From positions 1,674,001 to 1,738,000 of the forward strand of contig CADCSX010000023.1 of assembly GCA_902805475.1 (NCBI GenBank): a stretch of DNA of 64,000 bases. The letters run 5' to 3'. Position 1 is the first letter of the stretch. Each line of letters opens with the position of its first letter. This DNA is from Entonaema liquescens. Its lineage: Eukaryota; Ascomycota; Sordariomycetes; Xylariales; Xylariaceae. Below the pieces are notes generated by a model, which saw only the letters and a program-made list of their open reading frames with translations, was not told the origin of the DNA and did not search any database. Below, piece after piece: positions 48,195 through 62,422 of this stretch. Position numbers and translations under genes: made by a program.

Positions 48195-48691
48195 ACATAG
48201 AAGTAGATATAGTGTGATTTATCAATATATAGAACTACCTGGGGTATGAGGTACAGAAACTTGAAGGTTTGGAAATTGATTCGTTCCATGGCATAGAAGC
48301 GATAGAAGATATAATGAAATACCAAAGTACTTCTACTTAAGTTACTTAAGTTGAATCCACACTGAGTTTGGAATATTGAAGCTAGAAGGACCAATCGAAG
48401 CTTCGTATACAGTAATCAAACACAGTACTAGGACTGTACGTACAGGCGCGACCCAGAAAAGTTTCGCGACTTTGGAGCTCCAACATCAATCGATTGACCT
48501 TAGCTCCCAACTCTGATAACTTCATAATTTCTAATGCGACACCGATTATCAGCAACAAGCTGCGTATGATTTCGGGTCCTATTACATCCTCTTTGAAATA
48601 AGCAATCAAAATTCGTCGCTGATTGAATCTACATTACCTAGAACAACAATCAATCTTCACCATCCACTGACAAAACTATCCCTTCGCAAAG
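48195..48691. other. Intergenic between the transporter and RVB1
   Basis: About 500 bases of noncoding sequence: transporter 3' flank and RVB1 promoter. No further gene seen. Confidence 0.4.
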
Positions 48692-50264
<1,573 letters not shown>

Positions 50265-51625
50265 GCACGTTGTGTCTTAAGAAATGGAAGGTCTTAGACC
50301 ACGGACGGGACTTGTCATAATAATCCAATTTCGCAAGACTATGGCCCCGAAACTGCGAGAAATAAGGATTCGGGATAGGAAAATTACATTACGGAGGGGT
50401 TTCGGAGTTCCTAAATGTATGCGTGTGTTGGTCGTTCACAATATGAATAGAGAGACAACCTGGTTGGTTGCTTTCAAGATCGCCACCCCCAGAGATAATA
50501 CTGAGACATTGCAAAACGACGATTCTTCACAAAAACCGCAAAAACTTGGGTAGGGACAATGAAAAGATATGGGTCCACGTGACTTCACCTAGGCTAATTT
50601 CGGTTGACATTGTCTTTGTTGTCGTTAGCAACTGAGGGGAATGAGGGCTCGCTCGTAAGAGACAGCTAATTCTCTTCGTTCCAGCAGGCGAATGACAGAG
50701 CATTCCTAGTATACTGTACCTAATGTAACTTTTAAACTAAGGGGTTGTTGTCAAGCAGTTAAGAAGGGAAACTTCCTGGTTTCTTTTGGACTGACTATAT
50801 CGAACAAGGCTTGCTATTTATGTATGCATTGATCATTGAGCTTATAGACTTTGTTCTCTTGTATATTTGTTACACTTACCTTGTCATCGCCAGAATGGCT
50901 GGCCTATTATCGACTACTGCGAACGGCGGAGTAATTGTTAGGTATTGGCTGTTGCAAACGCTGGACAAAGGAAAGGGAAGAAAAAAGATAGGTAGAGAGA
51001 AGTAGCTTTAATCTGCAACAGCCTGGATCTCAGTATACTCCCGAGACATGGTCCCAAAGAAACAGATCCTTTCCCCCCTTTCTCGACCTAACAACCTGTT
51101 GGTTGATATTTCCCTAACTACGGATGAGTTGTGCTGGCAAAAACACTTTGTTTAATGACCAACACTGGGTTTGTATGTGTGTATGCAGGGGAGTCAGCAG
51201 TTGAAGTGGTGCCGGCAGCATAATAGGTCATTGACCACCTAAGGCGTCTCTCCTCCTCCTAGGGTCATTGTCCTTTAGCTGGAGCCTTATGAATAGAAAG
51301 GATATCAACAAAGAAAACAATCCTAACAAGCCTTGATTGTTGCCTCCGCCATTTATTCATGTCTCATGTCTTCGCCCCAGATTAACAGCCACATACATAC
51401 TCACTCCGAGCTAGCTGGCTTATCATATCATCATCGTCGCCGTCACCGTCACCGTCACCGTCACCCAGGACTATTCTCTCTTCAGATGCCAGACCCCTGA
51501 GGCCTTGGCTATCGTTGTAGTGAGAACTTGTGTATGCTCCCGAACTGGGACTCCGCTCTTTGGACTGTCCGACCTCCCCACACACCGACACACTCTGCTT
51601 GGCTAATACACCGTTTGCGAAGAAT
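50265..51625. other. Intergenic between RVB1 and the HMG-box gene
   Basis: 1.36 kb. An 89-codon frame at 50284-50553 directly after RVB1 is Arg/Lys/Ile-rich and unrecognised; I treat it as 3' flank. The rest is the HMG-box promoter, including the (CGTCAC)n run at 51441-51465. Confidence 0.4.
51441..51465. repeat. (CGTCAC)n microsatellite
   Basis: Four copies of a 6-base unit, about 160 bases upstream of the HMG-box start codon. Confidence 0.8.
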
Positions 51626-54179
51626 ATGACCGAACCTAACAGCCGCCAACCTTCCCCCTCGACCTCCCAAAATGACCGATCTTCCCTCCAGACATCAATT
51701 TCTTCAGCTACGCTGACAACTAGCCCTATAAGACAGGCTGAGGCTCGTTCTACGATGGCAACGAATCCCCAAGACGAGAGGGAAGTAGCAGCAAGATCAA
51801 ATCTTATAGCAACTCTAGGAGCAAACCCACCTGACGATATTGATTCCTCAACCGCCGCTGCAAAACAGCTTCGAAAACGAACATACTCCATTGACGTAGA
51901 CGGGGCAAACCAACCCCAAATGCAAGATCGACTTTATACTCCTAGTACAGCAACACCGAATACAGCCGAAGGGCTTAGGGACTTAATTTGTCTCTGTACA
52001 AAAACACCTAAAGTCCCTAGACCCCGTAATGGTATGTAAATAATTGTTGTCCATGTTTTCTACTCCGACCCTACTTGATCTAGCAAACTCGAGTTTAGGA
52101 CTGCCTGAACCGAGAGTCTCCCCCACCGCTCTTTGCACCCCTTTACTGTTTCCTCTTTGCCTCTCTAGACACACGACAAGGTCTCAGATGTATCCCCGTC
52201 CCGAGACGGGTAACTCGGACGGCTATTTCTTTGTTCGTGTACTGTATTCTGTATTTAGAATTCAAAGAGGCGGAAATGAAAGGTCGAGACTTGTCTTATT
52301 ATACCCCATAGCAAATTCAACATGTTGGAAACTTAATATCAAGAATATATTGCTAACGTTTACTTCCCCCTTTTCAATAGCTTTCATTCTTTATCGACAA
52401 CACCACCAAGGCCAGGTCGCCGCCCGTAACCCGGGACTAGCCAATCCAGAGATATCCAAGCTCATTGGCGAGCAGTGGCGTGAGCAGCCTGAGGACATAA
52501 AGAATAGTTGGAAGCGGCTCGCAGAAGAGGAGAAAATTCGGCACCAGCGTCAATACCCGGATTATAGATATCAGCCTAGGAGAGGAGGTAAGACCGCCGG
52601 CGGTAGGCCCGTACCGGCGACCGGCGAGGATTCTAGCCACTGTCCTAAGTGCGGCGGTCGTTATATCGCGACCCCTAGAACACCTTCCACTCCTTTTAGC
52701 GCTGCATCGCCGGAGAGTGCGAGATTGGGACCTAATATGCCGTCTTATGCAATACCAAACCCAAGAGTCATCGAGACGGACCACTTGCGGCGTGGATCAA
52801 CTTCGAGTGTCATGTCCATCGACAACCATGAACGTCGATATCCGCAATCGCACATGCATAATCTTGATGATGATTACCCCGTAATGTCGCCGATAGGCAC
52901 GCCGATAGATACAAAACGACGTCGCTTCAACGGACCGAATCTATTCACACCCGGATCACCGCCAATGGGCTATGTGTCATCTCCTGACGCACGATACTAT
53001 CGTCGACCGCAGGGGTCGGGACCTGGATACAACCCCGGACCATTACCTAGATTGGGCGGACAATGGCAAAACTTCAACCATCCCAATCACCCTCATATGC
53101 AACCACCGCCACCGCCGCGTTCTTCGGTGTCGTATCAACCCGCTCCGACACCAACCCGTCACGCTTCTGCATTCGACGAGTCTCTCCGATTGCCACCACT
53201 ACAAACACAGATCCCGGGCTCGCCTTCCGTGGGCTCTGGACCAAGTCAGACGCGTGCTCCTCCTAACGTTCAATCCGGCCATGGCTTTCCAAATGGTGGC
53301 AATGCTCCACCGAAGCAGCCGCAACCACAGCTACAACATCCGCCACCAAGATGGCCGTTCTTGTTGAAGCTGGAGGTGCTGCGGTCGATTAGCTCTCCCC
53401 TAAAGCCTCCAACTCCAGGAGGACAATTGTACGAAACGCGAGGACCTCTCATTGCCGTCGAAGGTGCGGCCACGGCTATACTGAAAGAGGTAGCGGCTGT
53501 AGTAGAGAAAGCGTTGTCTGTTTCAGGAGAGTACGCTGTGAAAACTTGGACAGAAGACTCCCCGACGCAATCTAAACCGACAGAAGTTGAATGGAGAGAG
53601 AATAATAATGTCAATAAGAGTCAAGAAGGTATAGAAGAGAGCAGCCACCCAAGGGAGCCAGTCCTTTTAAGTCCCCTGGCAAACTATGTCTCCAAGATGT
53701 TGAAATGGCATAAGATATCGGAAGATCTTAAAGCATATATCACTACTCACCCACCGGCGCCTAGCACGACGCATGACGGTACGGAAGATAATTCCAAAAC
53801 TGTCGAAGGGGTATCGCCGAAATCTAAACCTCGACTTCCGGTTGCGGTGGTATCTGATGGCTATAGTCTGACCGTATCTGATAGATACGCTGGTTCGCTG
53901 CACGTAAATGACGCCTATCGTGCTGATGATCATTGGCAGTGGCTGGCGACTCTATGGCGAGGAATCGTAGGTCCTGACCTAACAATATACGTCAAAGGGG
54001 CAGTAGAAGCAGAAGCCCAGGGCAATAACTTCGTCGAGTTTGTCAACCCGGCCGTTATGGTACTACACATAGCGGAGGGCAAAGGCGTAGACGAGAAGCT
54101 AGAACGTCGGCTTGGCTTCGAAATCATGGAGTGGGTGCGTAGCGGAAGTTTCAAGGCTGGTTTTGTGCCGCGTTCATGA
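51626..54179 (+). CDS. HMG-box transcription factor (fungal MATA_HMG / Ste11-like type)
   Basis: Exons 51626..52031 and 52381..54179 give 734 residues. HMG-box factors of this type bind AACAAT/ACAAAG-like DNA and, in related fungi (fission yeast Ste11, Neurospora fmf-1), control mating and sexual development; that role here is inferred. Seen: a Ser/Thr-rich N-terminus; the linker GLRDLICLCTKTPKVPRPRN; the HMG box from about 131 to 200 (AFILYRQHHQGQVAARN, NPEISKLIGEQWREQPEDIKN, WKRLAEEEKIRHQRQYPDY); a basic tail and HCPKCGG; a long Pro/Gln/Ser-rich middle; and a conserved C-terminal region (GPLIAVEGAATAILKEVAAVVEKAL). The 349-base intron falls inside the HMG box after RPRN, splitting an Ala codon, and ends with TGCTAAC and a pyrimidine tract. 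ATG 51626 is the first in frame. Confidence 0.88.
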
Positions 54180-55034
54180 ATCATTGGTGTCGGGACGTCG
54201 AACTCACATATCATCAACGGAGAAGAAGAAAAAAAAAAGCAGCGAAGAGAGGAGATTCACAATACCCTTATTTTGCATATGATTTCTAGTTCAGCTGTAA
54301 TGGATTACATTTGTACGTAAAACATGTATGGAAAAACGGGAATTCATGTATGTACAATAACGAAACGAGACGGGATCGAGTAGCACGGGGTTGTGTGAAT
54401 AGCACCGCATACCTTCTACATATTGCCTTTGCAGTTTATAAGATCACTTGACCTTTTTCACTTCTATTTTCCGGGATACCACAAAGTCTCAGTTCAGGTC
54501 GTGATACTAATACGTAGTAAGAGTGTGAGACCTGACTAGGGCGAAGCTGTGCTCAAGGTTTATTGAAACCCATTCCGGATATTTCGATAGTAGAGTTTGA
54601 ATATTTGAAGGGCGATGCTCCCTATATTCTATATGATTTAAGGGAGTTTTTAATTTTCTTTCATCTTTATCATAATTTTAATTAGAGAAGTTTTTAATAA
54701 GAAGTTGCGTATGATATTTTGATGCAAGCAAGATGTTCTCAATCCTATTCTTTATTGCTGATATAGTGATAACCCCACTGTATGCAACCAACCAAACAAA
54801 CAGAAATACTGTAACCATCACACTGTGATTTTCCGCAATACCCGATAAGGAATACCTGATAAGGAATACCTGATAAGGGAATGACCTGAATGGCCATTCG
54901 CGTGACGAAACAAGCAACGCGTACTTTTTGTACTTTTCAATTAAGAACAAAGAGCTTCAAACGTCGAACTCCAGGGCCAACACCAAAACGCCCTGGTCCA
55001 TTATGAACTGATCGCGAGGGAATTTCTGCCTAGA
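54180..55034. other. Intergenic between the HMG-box gene and dynactin p150
   Basis: 855 bases. Three near-identical copies of GATAAGGAATACCT lie at about 54842-54879. An AT-rich block near 54640-54720. No gene recognised. Confidence 0.4.
54842..54879. repeat. (GATAAGGAATACCT)n tandem repeat
   Basis: Two and a half copies of a 14-base unit. The third copy is shortened and reads GATAAGGGAATGACCT. Confidence 0.7.
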
Positions 55035-58000
55035 ATGTCCGAAGTAGAAGTCGGACAGACGATTCGGCTTACCGACGGCCGCAATGCGATTGTTCGATAT
55101 GTCGGACAAACCCATTTCGCTGTGGGCGATTGGATAGGTATCGAATTGGAGGATGATGGAGGGAAGAATGACGGATCCGTTCAGGGTGAGCGCTACTTCG
55201 ATTGCTCCCCGGGAAGAGGCATGTTTGTTCGGCCTGCTACCGTAGCGGCTATACTACAAGCTCCTCCACCTCCTAAGTCTGCTGCCCCTGTTCGAAGAGG
55301 ATCGCGAACGGGCACAACTACTGGACGACCCAGCTCTGTGACAGGACGTCCAAGTTCTGTAGCGGGTCGATCGAATTCTGTGACAGACCCTCCTGGGGGT
55401 AAACGAATGAGCTTGAATGCGCCCAGTCCGAGCCCGGTACCTAGGAGGGCGTCTCGACCATCTAGCATGGTGAGGGTGCGTATAGCTTATATTGAGAAAC
55501 CCCGCTTCTCTTCGATTCTAACATTGTCATGATAGTCTCCTACTAAGTCTCCTACTAAGCAACTTGGTATGACCGCCCCGCCCAGCGTTTCGAACTCGAG
55601 AACCGGCACGCCGTCGAATGCGCGTGTTTCCTCCATTGGGACGAGACCCCGCCCTCCGGCTGTGAATACTAGAACCTCTATGGGCCCTCCAGCATTGCCC
55701 TCTGCAGGTCCTAGAAGGCAAGTGTCGACATCATCTACTACAAGATCCGTCAGCGGTGCCGCAAGGCCTACTGGTCCGCGAGTATCTACTGCGCCTGTTC
55801 GTGGATCTGCTCGCCCTAGTGCTGGAAGAGTACGGTCAGGGGATTCCTTGTCTGGAAATGAGGGTGGCAACAGATCGGACTTGGGCTCCCCGTTTAAGAG
55901 CGATGGAGAACAGACGATTAGTCCCGTACGCTCTAGAACAAAAGCTCTAGAGAAGCTTACTTCTGCGGGACCATCTTCAGCCACATCTTCTAAACAAGCA
56001 GCGAGTGCAACGGGCTCGAAAGCTCCTGCGGCCGCGGCGGCTTCCGCTCGTACGTCTGCTACTAGCGCAGCTAGAGAGAACGAGGATCTAAAAGCGAAAC
56101 TGAAAGTCTTGGAGCGCAAGCGGTTGGAGGATCGTGAAAAGATCAAAGATCTAGAGATGATCCAAGAGCAACGTGACAAGTTCGAGTCCATTAACAAAAA
56201 GATCGAGGGAAAGTACCAGACTACGGCCCAGGAGAACTCCTCCCTACGAAAGCAATTGAAGGAAGCAGAAGAGCGACTAGAACAAATTGAGTCTTTACAA
56301 GCAGAACATGAGACTGTTATGGAACTCGCAACGCTAGATCGCGAGATGGCCGAGGAGACCGCCGAGGTTTATAAGGCCGAACTTGATGCCTTGAAGCAAA
56401 AAGCAGAGGAGCTCGAGCTTGAAGTAGAGGTTCTGCGCGAGGAAAATGCCGAGTATTCTCAGGGTATGTCTCCTGAAGAAAGAGCCAGCGCAGGATGGCT
56501 TCAAATGGAACGACACAATGAGCGGTTACGCGAGGCTCTTATTAGACTACGAGATCTTACCCAAGAGCAGGAAGAGGAATCGAAAGCGCAAATCAAAGCA
56601 CTTGAAAAGGACCTTGAAGATTTCGAAGCTATAAAGGAACAGTACCAAATCGCTAAGGAGAAGCTGCTAGAGGCCGAATCCCGTGCCGAGGACCTCCGAC
56701 AGCAGTTAGATGACAACGTGGGCGCAGAGAGTATGGTTGAGCAACTCAGCTACGAGAAGCTACAACAGTCTGAGCACATCAACGAATTGAAGGCTATGAT
56801 AGACGATCTTGAAGCTCTCAAGGAGATCAACGATGAGCTTGAAGTTAACCATGTTCAGAACGAGAAGGAAATGCAAGATGAGCTCGATTTTAAGGATAGT
56901 ATTATTGCTGAGCAAGCGCGGAGAGCCGCTGAGAAGGACGATACTATTGGGGATTTGGAGTACACTCTATCTCGGTTCAGAGAGCTTGTTACCAATCTTC
57001 AGACCGATCTGGAGGACATGCGTGCATCTCACGCCGTGAATGAAGCCGAGTCCGAACAGCTTAACAGCAAATCGAGGGCAATGATGGATCTCAACCAGAA
57101 ACTCCAGCTCTCAGCTGTCAAGACACAGATCAAGACTATTGATCTAGAGTTGCAGCGCATGGATGCCCAGGAAGCGCAACAACATCTCCAAATTGTTAAA
57201 TTATTCTTACCCGAGAGCTACAACGCTGACAGAGACTCCGTCTTGGCGTTACTGCGATTCAGTAGATTGGCCTTCAAGGCGAATTTATTGCATGGCTTTG
57301 TCAAAGAACGTGTTAACGGACAGCCGCACCCTGGCCTCGAAGACGATGCGTTCGCTGGCTGTGACGCATTGGACAAGCTTACTTGGGTATCTTCTATGTG
57401 TGATCGGTTTGTTCATGCTATTAGTCACTGTTCGCTGGAAGAATTTGCCAAATACGAAGGCGCCTTGTACGAGCTAGAGCCTGTCGAGCGAGCCCTGAAC
57501 ACCTGGATCGATGGCCTTCGGCGTGATGAGTTGAAAGAAAAGCAGTGTGCTAGTGAGCTACAGCGCACTATTGCTCTTATGACGCACCTGGGCGAGGTTC
57601 ACATCTCACAAGGTTTGGAAAGCTTCGCAGACGAAATGCAGATGAAGACAGTCTTGATGCAGAGTCATCTGGAATCTGCTGCTACGGCATTCAACATAAT
57701 AAAGGATATGGTTCAAAGAGTTGTGCCCCCCAACGGTGAGGAAGACGAACTTGCTCAACACTTCGCAAAGAAATCCGAAGCCGTCATCACCCAAACTCGT
57801 AGCGCCAAGGTGATTATTAGCAAGGCGGTGCGGTCTCTAGAGGATCTTAGGGCTAGGTCGCTGGCTCTTACTCCTGATACTGTGGAAGCGTTTGAGCAGT
57901 GCGAGGCTGCAAGCCAAGAGCTTGCTGAAATGTCTCGAAAGATCGGCGTGGACCTTCACGCGCTACTTAGCGAGGAAGGTCGCGCAGAGCCGTTCACGTA

Positions 58001-59159
58001 CCCAGAGATCCAGAGCGCTGTTCACAATACTGTCATGACTGCTTTCTCTTCTGCCGAATCCGATATTTTCTCTACTTATCTCTCCAAACTCCGGACTCTT
58101 ACTGGCCAGATTACTGATCTTGCTGCCGTCTGCGCGGATCTATCGCAGACGCAGGAGTTCGAGCGTAGCCAAGCGCCATGGATCCTTCGTGCGCAGGAGC
58201 TCAAGGCACTTAAGACAATCCCGATCGACGCTGAGGAAGAGCTGCGACAGCTTAAGGAACATTACAATGAGGCTCGTCGTACGATCGCTCTGCGCGATGA
58301 GAACCTTAGCACAGCTGCTCTCCGCATCGAAACGCTTGAGGCACGCATGCGCGATGCGAACGCAAAGGCATCTCGCATGGCGGACCTTGAAGCGCAGCTC
58401 GAGGATGCGAAGAAGCTTATGGAGAGTCTCAAGAAGGATATCGAACAGCAGGACCGCGAGGCCAAAACCCTCGAGGCCGACCGCGATAAGTGGAAGAAGA
58501 TTGCCGGCGATAGTAGAGCATTTGGCGATGAGACCGGATCGAACGGTAGCAGAGCAAAGGCCGGTCAGGAGCGCGCAGTGGCTACAGCACGTGAGATGGA
58601 TGCCCTTAAGAATGACATCGCTAGCTTACAAGCTGCTATCCGGTATCTACGTGAGGACAACAGACGCGCACGCGCAACGGAACAGGCTAGGCATGATTGG
58701 CTCGCCGAGCCCCTACAGAAACCTGTTCCTGTTATGGAACAACGAAAGGGGCTTGTGGCGGCCGAGGGTAGGGATGCGTTAGGCGAGCTCCTGAAGCTCG
58801 CGACATCTGCTAAGGTCTACGATTTAAGCACTCTACCGAAAGACAAGATGGCATGGCGTCCCGCGAAGGTGACGCCGCAGTACCATGCCGCGAAACAAGC
58901 TGAGGACTACGCTACGTGGAGCAGCTGGCAAGAATCCGTGATCCAGAAGACGAGAGTGGTGCTTAACGCTGAGCAAGGCAGGAAGAAGCACCAGGAGTAT
59001 GATCATGCGAAGATGATGCGTAAGGCTGCCGCGAGGTTGCAGATCAGACTCCCCGACGCGGATGGTAAAGTGATACCTGGCGTGGGTGGGAAAGAGGTCC
59101 AGATCGTTGGGTCCAGGGAGTGGGAAGGTTTGCAGGGAAGACTCGCTGCGGCCATGTAA
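55035..59159 (+). CDS. Dynactin large subunit p150-Glued (Ro-3/Nip100)
   Basis: Two exons, 55035..55469 and 55536..59159, give 1352 residues. p150 links dynein to microtubules and cargo and is needed for nuclear migration in hyphae. Seen: an N-terminal CAP-Gly domain (VGDWIGIELEDDGGKNDGS with GKNDG at 43-47, and GRGMFVRP); a basic Ser/Thr/Pro region with SKSP-type repeats near the intron; a coiled coil from about residue 300 to 700; the dynactin domain with a globular part (DSVLALLRFSRLAFKANLLHGFVKERV and CSLEEFAKYEGALYELEPVERAL); then a second coiled coil and a conserved C-terminus. Length fits the family (about 1300). The 66-base intron lies just after the CAP-Gly/basic part. The frame is intact over 3.6 kb. 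Confidence 0.94.
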
Positions 59160-59810
59160 AGTGTAATATCACATAGGCCAGGAGACATGAGTATTGAGGG
59201 GGCTTTAACGTAGGACCGAGAGGACAAGATACCCTTGATTAACATTTGTACAAGTATACATTATTTTTGCAGCGTAACCTGCAGCGCATAGCAAAAGTTG
59301 AAGTCACATGTCAATTATGAAATATTCATTGATCTGTTTTTAAAGTATCGAATGTTATGGAGATGGAGATGTTCTATTTGTTCGTAGATGATACGAGGCG
59401 AGTGGGATAAGTAGTCGTACCTCCTTAAGATAAATGGATTGATACACCGTAACTACCTACCTAAGGTAACTATATAAGGGGTTCGGTGCACGGACCAAGC
59501 CCGGTGATACAGTATGATGTATTGATAGGTAGGATTGTGGCAGTTCCCATTGTGGCTCTCATGTCATTTATCTCTCTATCTGTCTACATGTTCTAACTTT
59601 AAATGCTTGGCCCTTGTGCATACTTTAAGCACTGTACCGTATATTTTATGACGAACATCCTCATTGAAGTCTAGTTCAATATAAAGACCCACCGATCAAT
59701 CAATACATCAATACAGAATCTATCTCCTGGAAAGCATGGTTGCCCCCTTATTTAATCCGATCAGTTCGACAAATTCTTGAGGGAAATATTCCTATGCCTC
59801 CCACTTGGCG
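59160..59810. other. Intergenic between dynactin p150 and the DIL-ankyrin gene
   Basis: About 650 bases of 3' flank and promoter; contains ACTACCTACCTAAGG near 59452-59466. No gene seen. Confidence 0.4.
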
Positions 59811-62422
59811 ATGGATTTCGGGGATTCTGATGGCGGGGGCTTTGGCGGGGAGCAACCGTCGAAGTCTCGACCTCTCCCAGCCGACCTCCCCAAGTCCCTA
59901 GATGATCGTAGAATTGTATCGACAGAGCTGGTCCCTGAGACTGAGATGTATGATGGCTGGCAAGGTTTGTGACTTATCATACTTATCCGCGAGCTAAGTG
60001 TGAGACATACTAATCGTGGCAACTTCCACTCTCTTTATAGGTCAATCACAATTCTTAACAAGCCCGATGCTCGCGAAGCCGCTGCAGTTCAGCGACCTAA
60101 CCCTAGATGACCCTAACTACGATCAAGACTTAACAAAGAGCGTGCCCGATAGCGATACGCGACTAATGCAAATGCTCGCAGCGCAAGCCCAACACTCCGG
60201 AGGGGAAGCCTTTGGCGATGTAGATGACATCGCGGCAGATGGGAAACTCCCAGATGAGGAAAAGACTTCGATACTTCAGAAGGCCTTGATTATGTCCGCC
60301 AGTAATGGCGACCTGGATAACGTAAAAAAGATATTGGGTGGGAAGGCGAGGTCGTTCGTTGATATTAATGCGCCAGACGAAGAGGGAACACCAGCCTTGG
60401 TGTATGCGAGCTGCTTTGTTAGTGAAGATATTCACATCTCGCGTTAATTTCATGATGGCTAATTTCGCCTAGGGACACGAAACCGTGGTGCAGGCTCTTG
60501 TAGACGCCGGGGTTGATGTAGACAAGCAGGACCGCAATCATTGGAGCCCCTTAATGTGGGCAATGACGAATAGACACAAAGGCATCGCGAAGATACTGCT
60601 AGATAATGGAGCGTCTCCGGAGGCAAAAACCTCATCTGGAAGAACAGCTTTTGATTTTGTTGCACCCGACAGCGAAATGTCATTTTACTTACACGATAAC
60701 GGCTATAGCCTTGGAAATGCTGGTGTGACGGACGATTTCTACAACCCTGGATTCTCCCAAGATAGGTTTGAAGAGGAGATGGCCGAGAACGAATTCCGTC
60801 GACGAATGATGATGGATAGCGCACGCGACCTCGAAGTCGACTTGGGCAACATGGGAATAGACGACCAGCCCGAGGCAAGTTTCTCCAACCTCGAAAGAAT
60901 GAAGGGCCAGCTAACTGATTATGATAGCCCATGGATGAGTTCGAAGAGGACTTACAAGAATTTGACTGGGGTCGGTGTTTGCATGACCAAATGTTCGTCT
61001 TCCAAGAGAGCGACTTAGACAGGATGCTCGATATTGTTATCACCAACATGCAACCTCAACGATCACCATCCCAGAAGCCTGTTCCGGCGAATATGATATT
61101 CCTCAGCGCACGATACGCCCACTACCATTCCAGCCACGAATTATTGGCTAAGTTACTCGTTACTGCCCAGGATAAGATAAACGAAGTCGTCGAAGCCCAT
61201 CAATGGGACATGACTATTTTGGCTTTTTGGATGTCGAATGCAACCCTACTATTACACTACCTAAAAAAGATGCTGGTCTAGTCGAAGCTACAACTGAGTT
61301 TCAGGCGCAGCTTGCAGAGCTCATCAATGAGATATTCATCCTCATTGTCAGAGATGCCGAGAGGCGTTTAGACAAGGTTATAGATGCCGCGATGCTTGAC
61401 CACGAGACTATACCAGGTCTCGAAGATGTGACGTTCCAGCACGAATGGAAATTATTCAAGAGAAAGAAAGAGGTCAAAGAAGAGCCGCTTGAGAAGCGAC
61501 TCCGGCCTCCCTCCCCGAAGCAACGTGCCAAACCCGCCCCCAGAAATGTAACATCTCTCCTATCATCTACCTTATTCGTCCTCGACCTATACGATATTCA
61601 CTCAGTAATCACGGCACAAATTATATCTCAACTACTCTACTGGATTGGCGCGGAGCTTTTAATCGAATTATGAATAATAGAAAATACCTTGCAAGAACGA
61701 AGGCAATGCAAATTAGGATGAATGTCTCAGTCTTGGAGGATTGGGCTCGATCTAACAACAGACAGCCCGAGCACTACGAACACGGAGAGACGGTCTCATC
61801 CGGAGAAACAACGATGGAAGCAGCACGCAGACACCTGGCTCCCGTCGTGCAGCTCCTTCAGTGGTTACAATGTTTCTCATCTCTAGATTCAGATGATCTA
61901 GAAGCTTTGGTCGGAACACTTCAGCAACTTAAGCGACTAAGTCCGCAGCAGTTAATATACGCTGCGAAAAATTATCGGCTAGAGGTAGGAGAAAAGGGGC
62001 TACCCAAGAGCGCTATGAAGTATCTCGAGGCGATCAGGAAAGAGGCCGCGCTCAGAAGAGATCGCAGGAAAACGGCATCACCAATGCCAAGCGCGCCGTC
62101 GACGCCTATTAGGAACACGTATAACGGCCATAACACGGAAACACCAGGAAGTATACAGGGCACGCCAAACCTAGATCAAGACGATGACGACGATATGCCC
62201 GACGGGATCAATCTCGATCCATCCTTAATGCTACCATTTACGCTCCCAACAGTCACAGATATGCTCATTTCTTACGGCGCCGGATTTGGAGGAGTCAATC
62301 GGGAGCGGGAGAGAAAGTACATCCCTACGATCCCACCAGAATATCTCGATAAACTCGAAGTAAGCAGTAATCCAAGCCGACCAATATTTGGTGAAAAGGA
62401 TTGGGAGAATGAAGAAGTATGA
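59811..62422 (+). CDS. DIL (dilute) and ankyrin-repeat protein, two apparent frameshifts
   Basis: Exons 59811..59964, 60041..60417, 60473..60874 and 60928..62422, about 810 residues if two bases are restored. DIL domains form the cargo-binding tail of class V myosins; fungi also have stand-alone DIL plus ankyrin proteins of unsettled role, perhaps in vesicle traffic. Seen: an acidic N-terminus; ankyrin repeats (TPALVYASCFGHETVVQALVDAGVDVDKQ, then HWSPLMWAMTNRHKGIAKILLDNGASPEAK); an acidic linker; EFDWGRCLHDQMFVFQESDLDRML; and the DIL domain (LLYWIGAELFNRIMN, VVQLLQWLQCFSSLD, LKRLSPQQLIYAAKNYRLEVGEKGLP). The third intron is GC-AG with a CTAAC branch site. Frames change at the A6 run 61263-61268 and the T4 run 61657-61660; one added base at each rejoins conserved sequence, and exon 4 is exactly two bases short. 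Confidence 0.85.

Noticed and set aside
50284..50553. 89-codon frame directly after RVB1
   Set aside because: No recognisable family, basic and low in complexity, starts 20 bases after the RVB1 stop; probably 3' untranslated sequence.
61263..61660. Programmed -1/+1 ribosomal frameshifting in the DIL-ankyrin gene
   Set aside because: Two independent sites in one gene, no slippery heptamer with downstream pseudoknot that I can see, and the same kind of lesion in unrelated genes favours base-call error.
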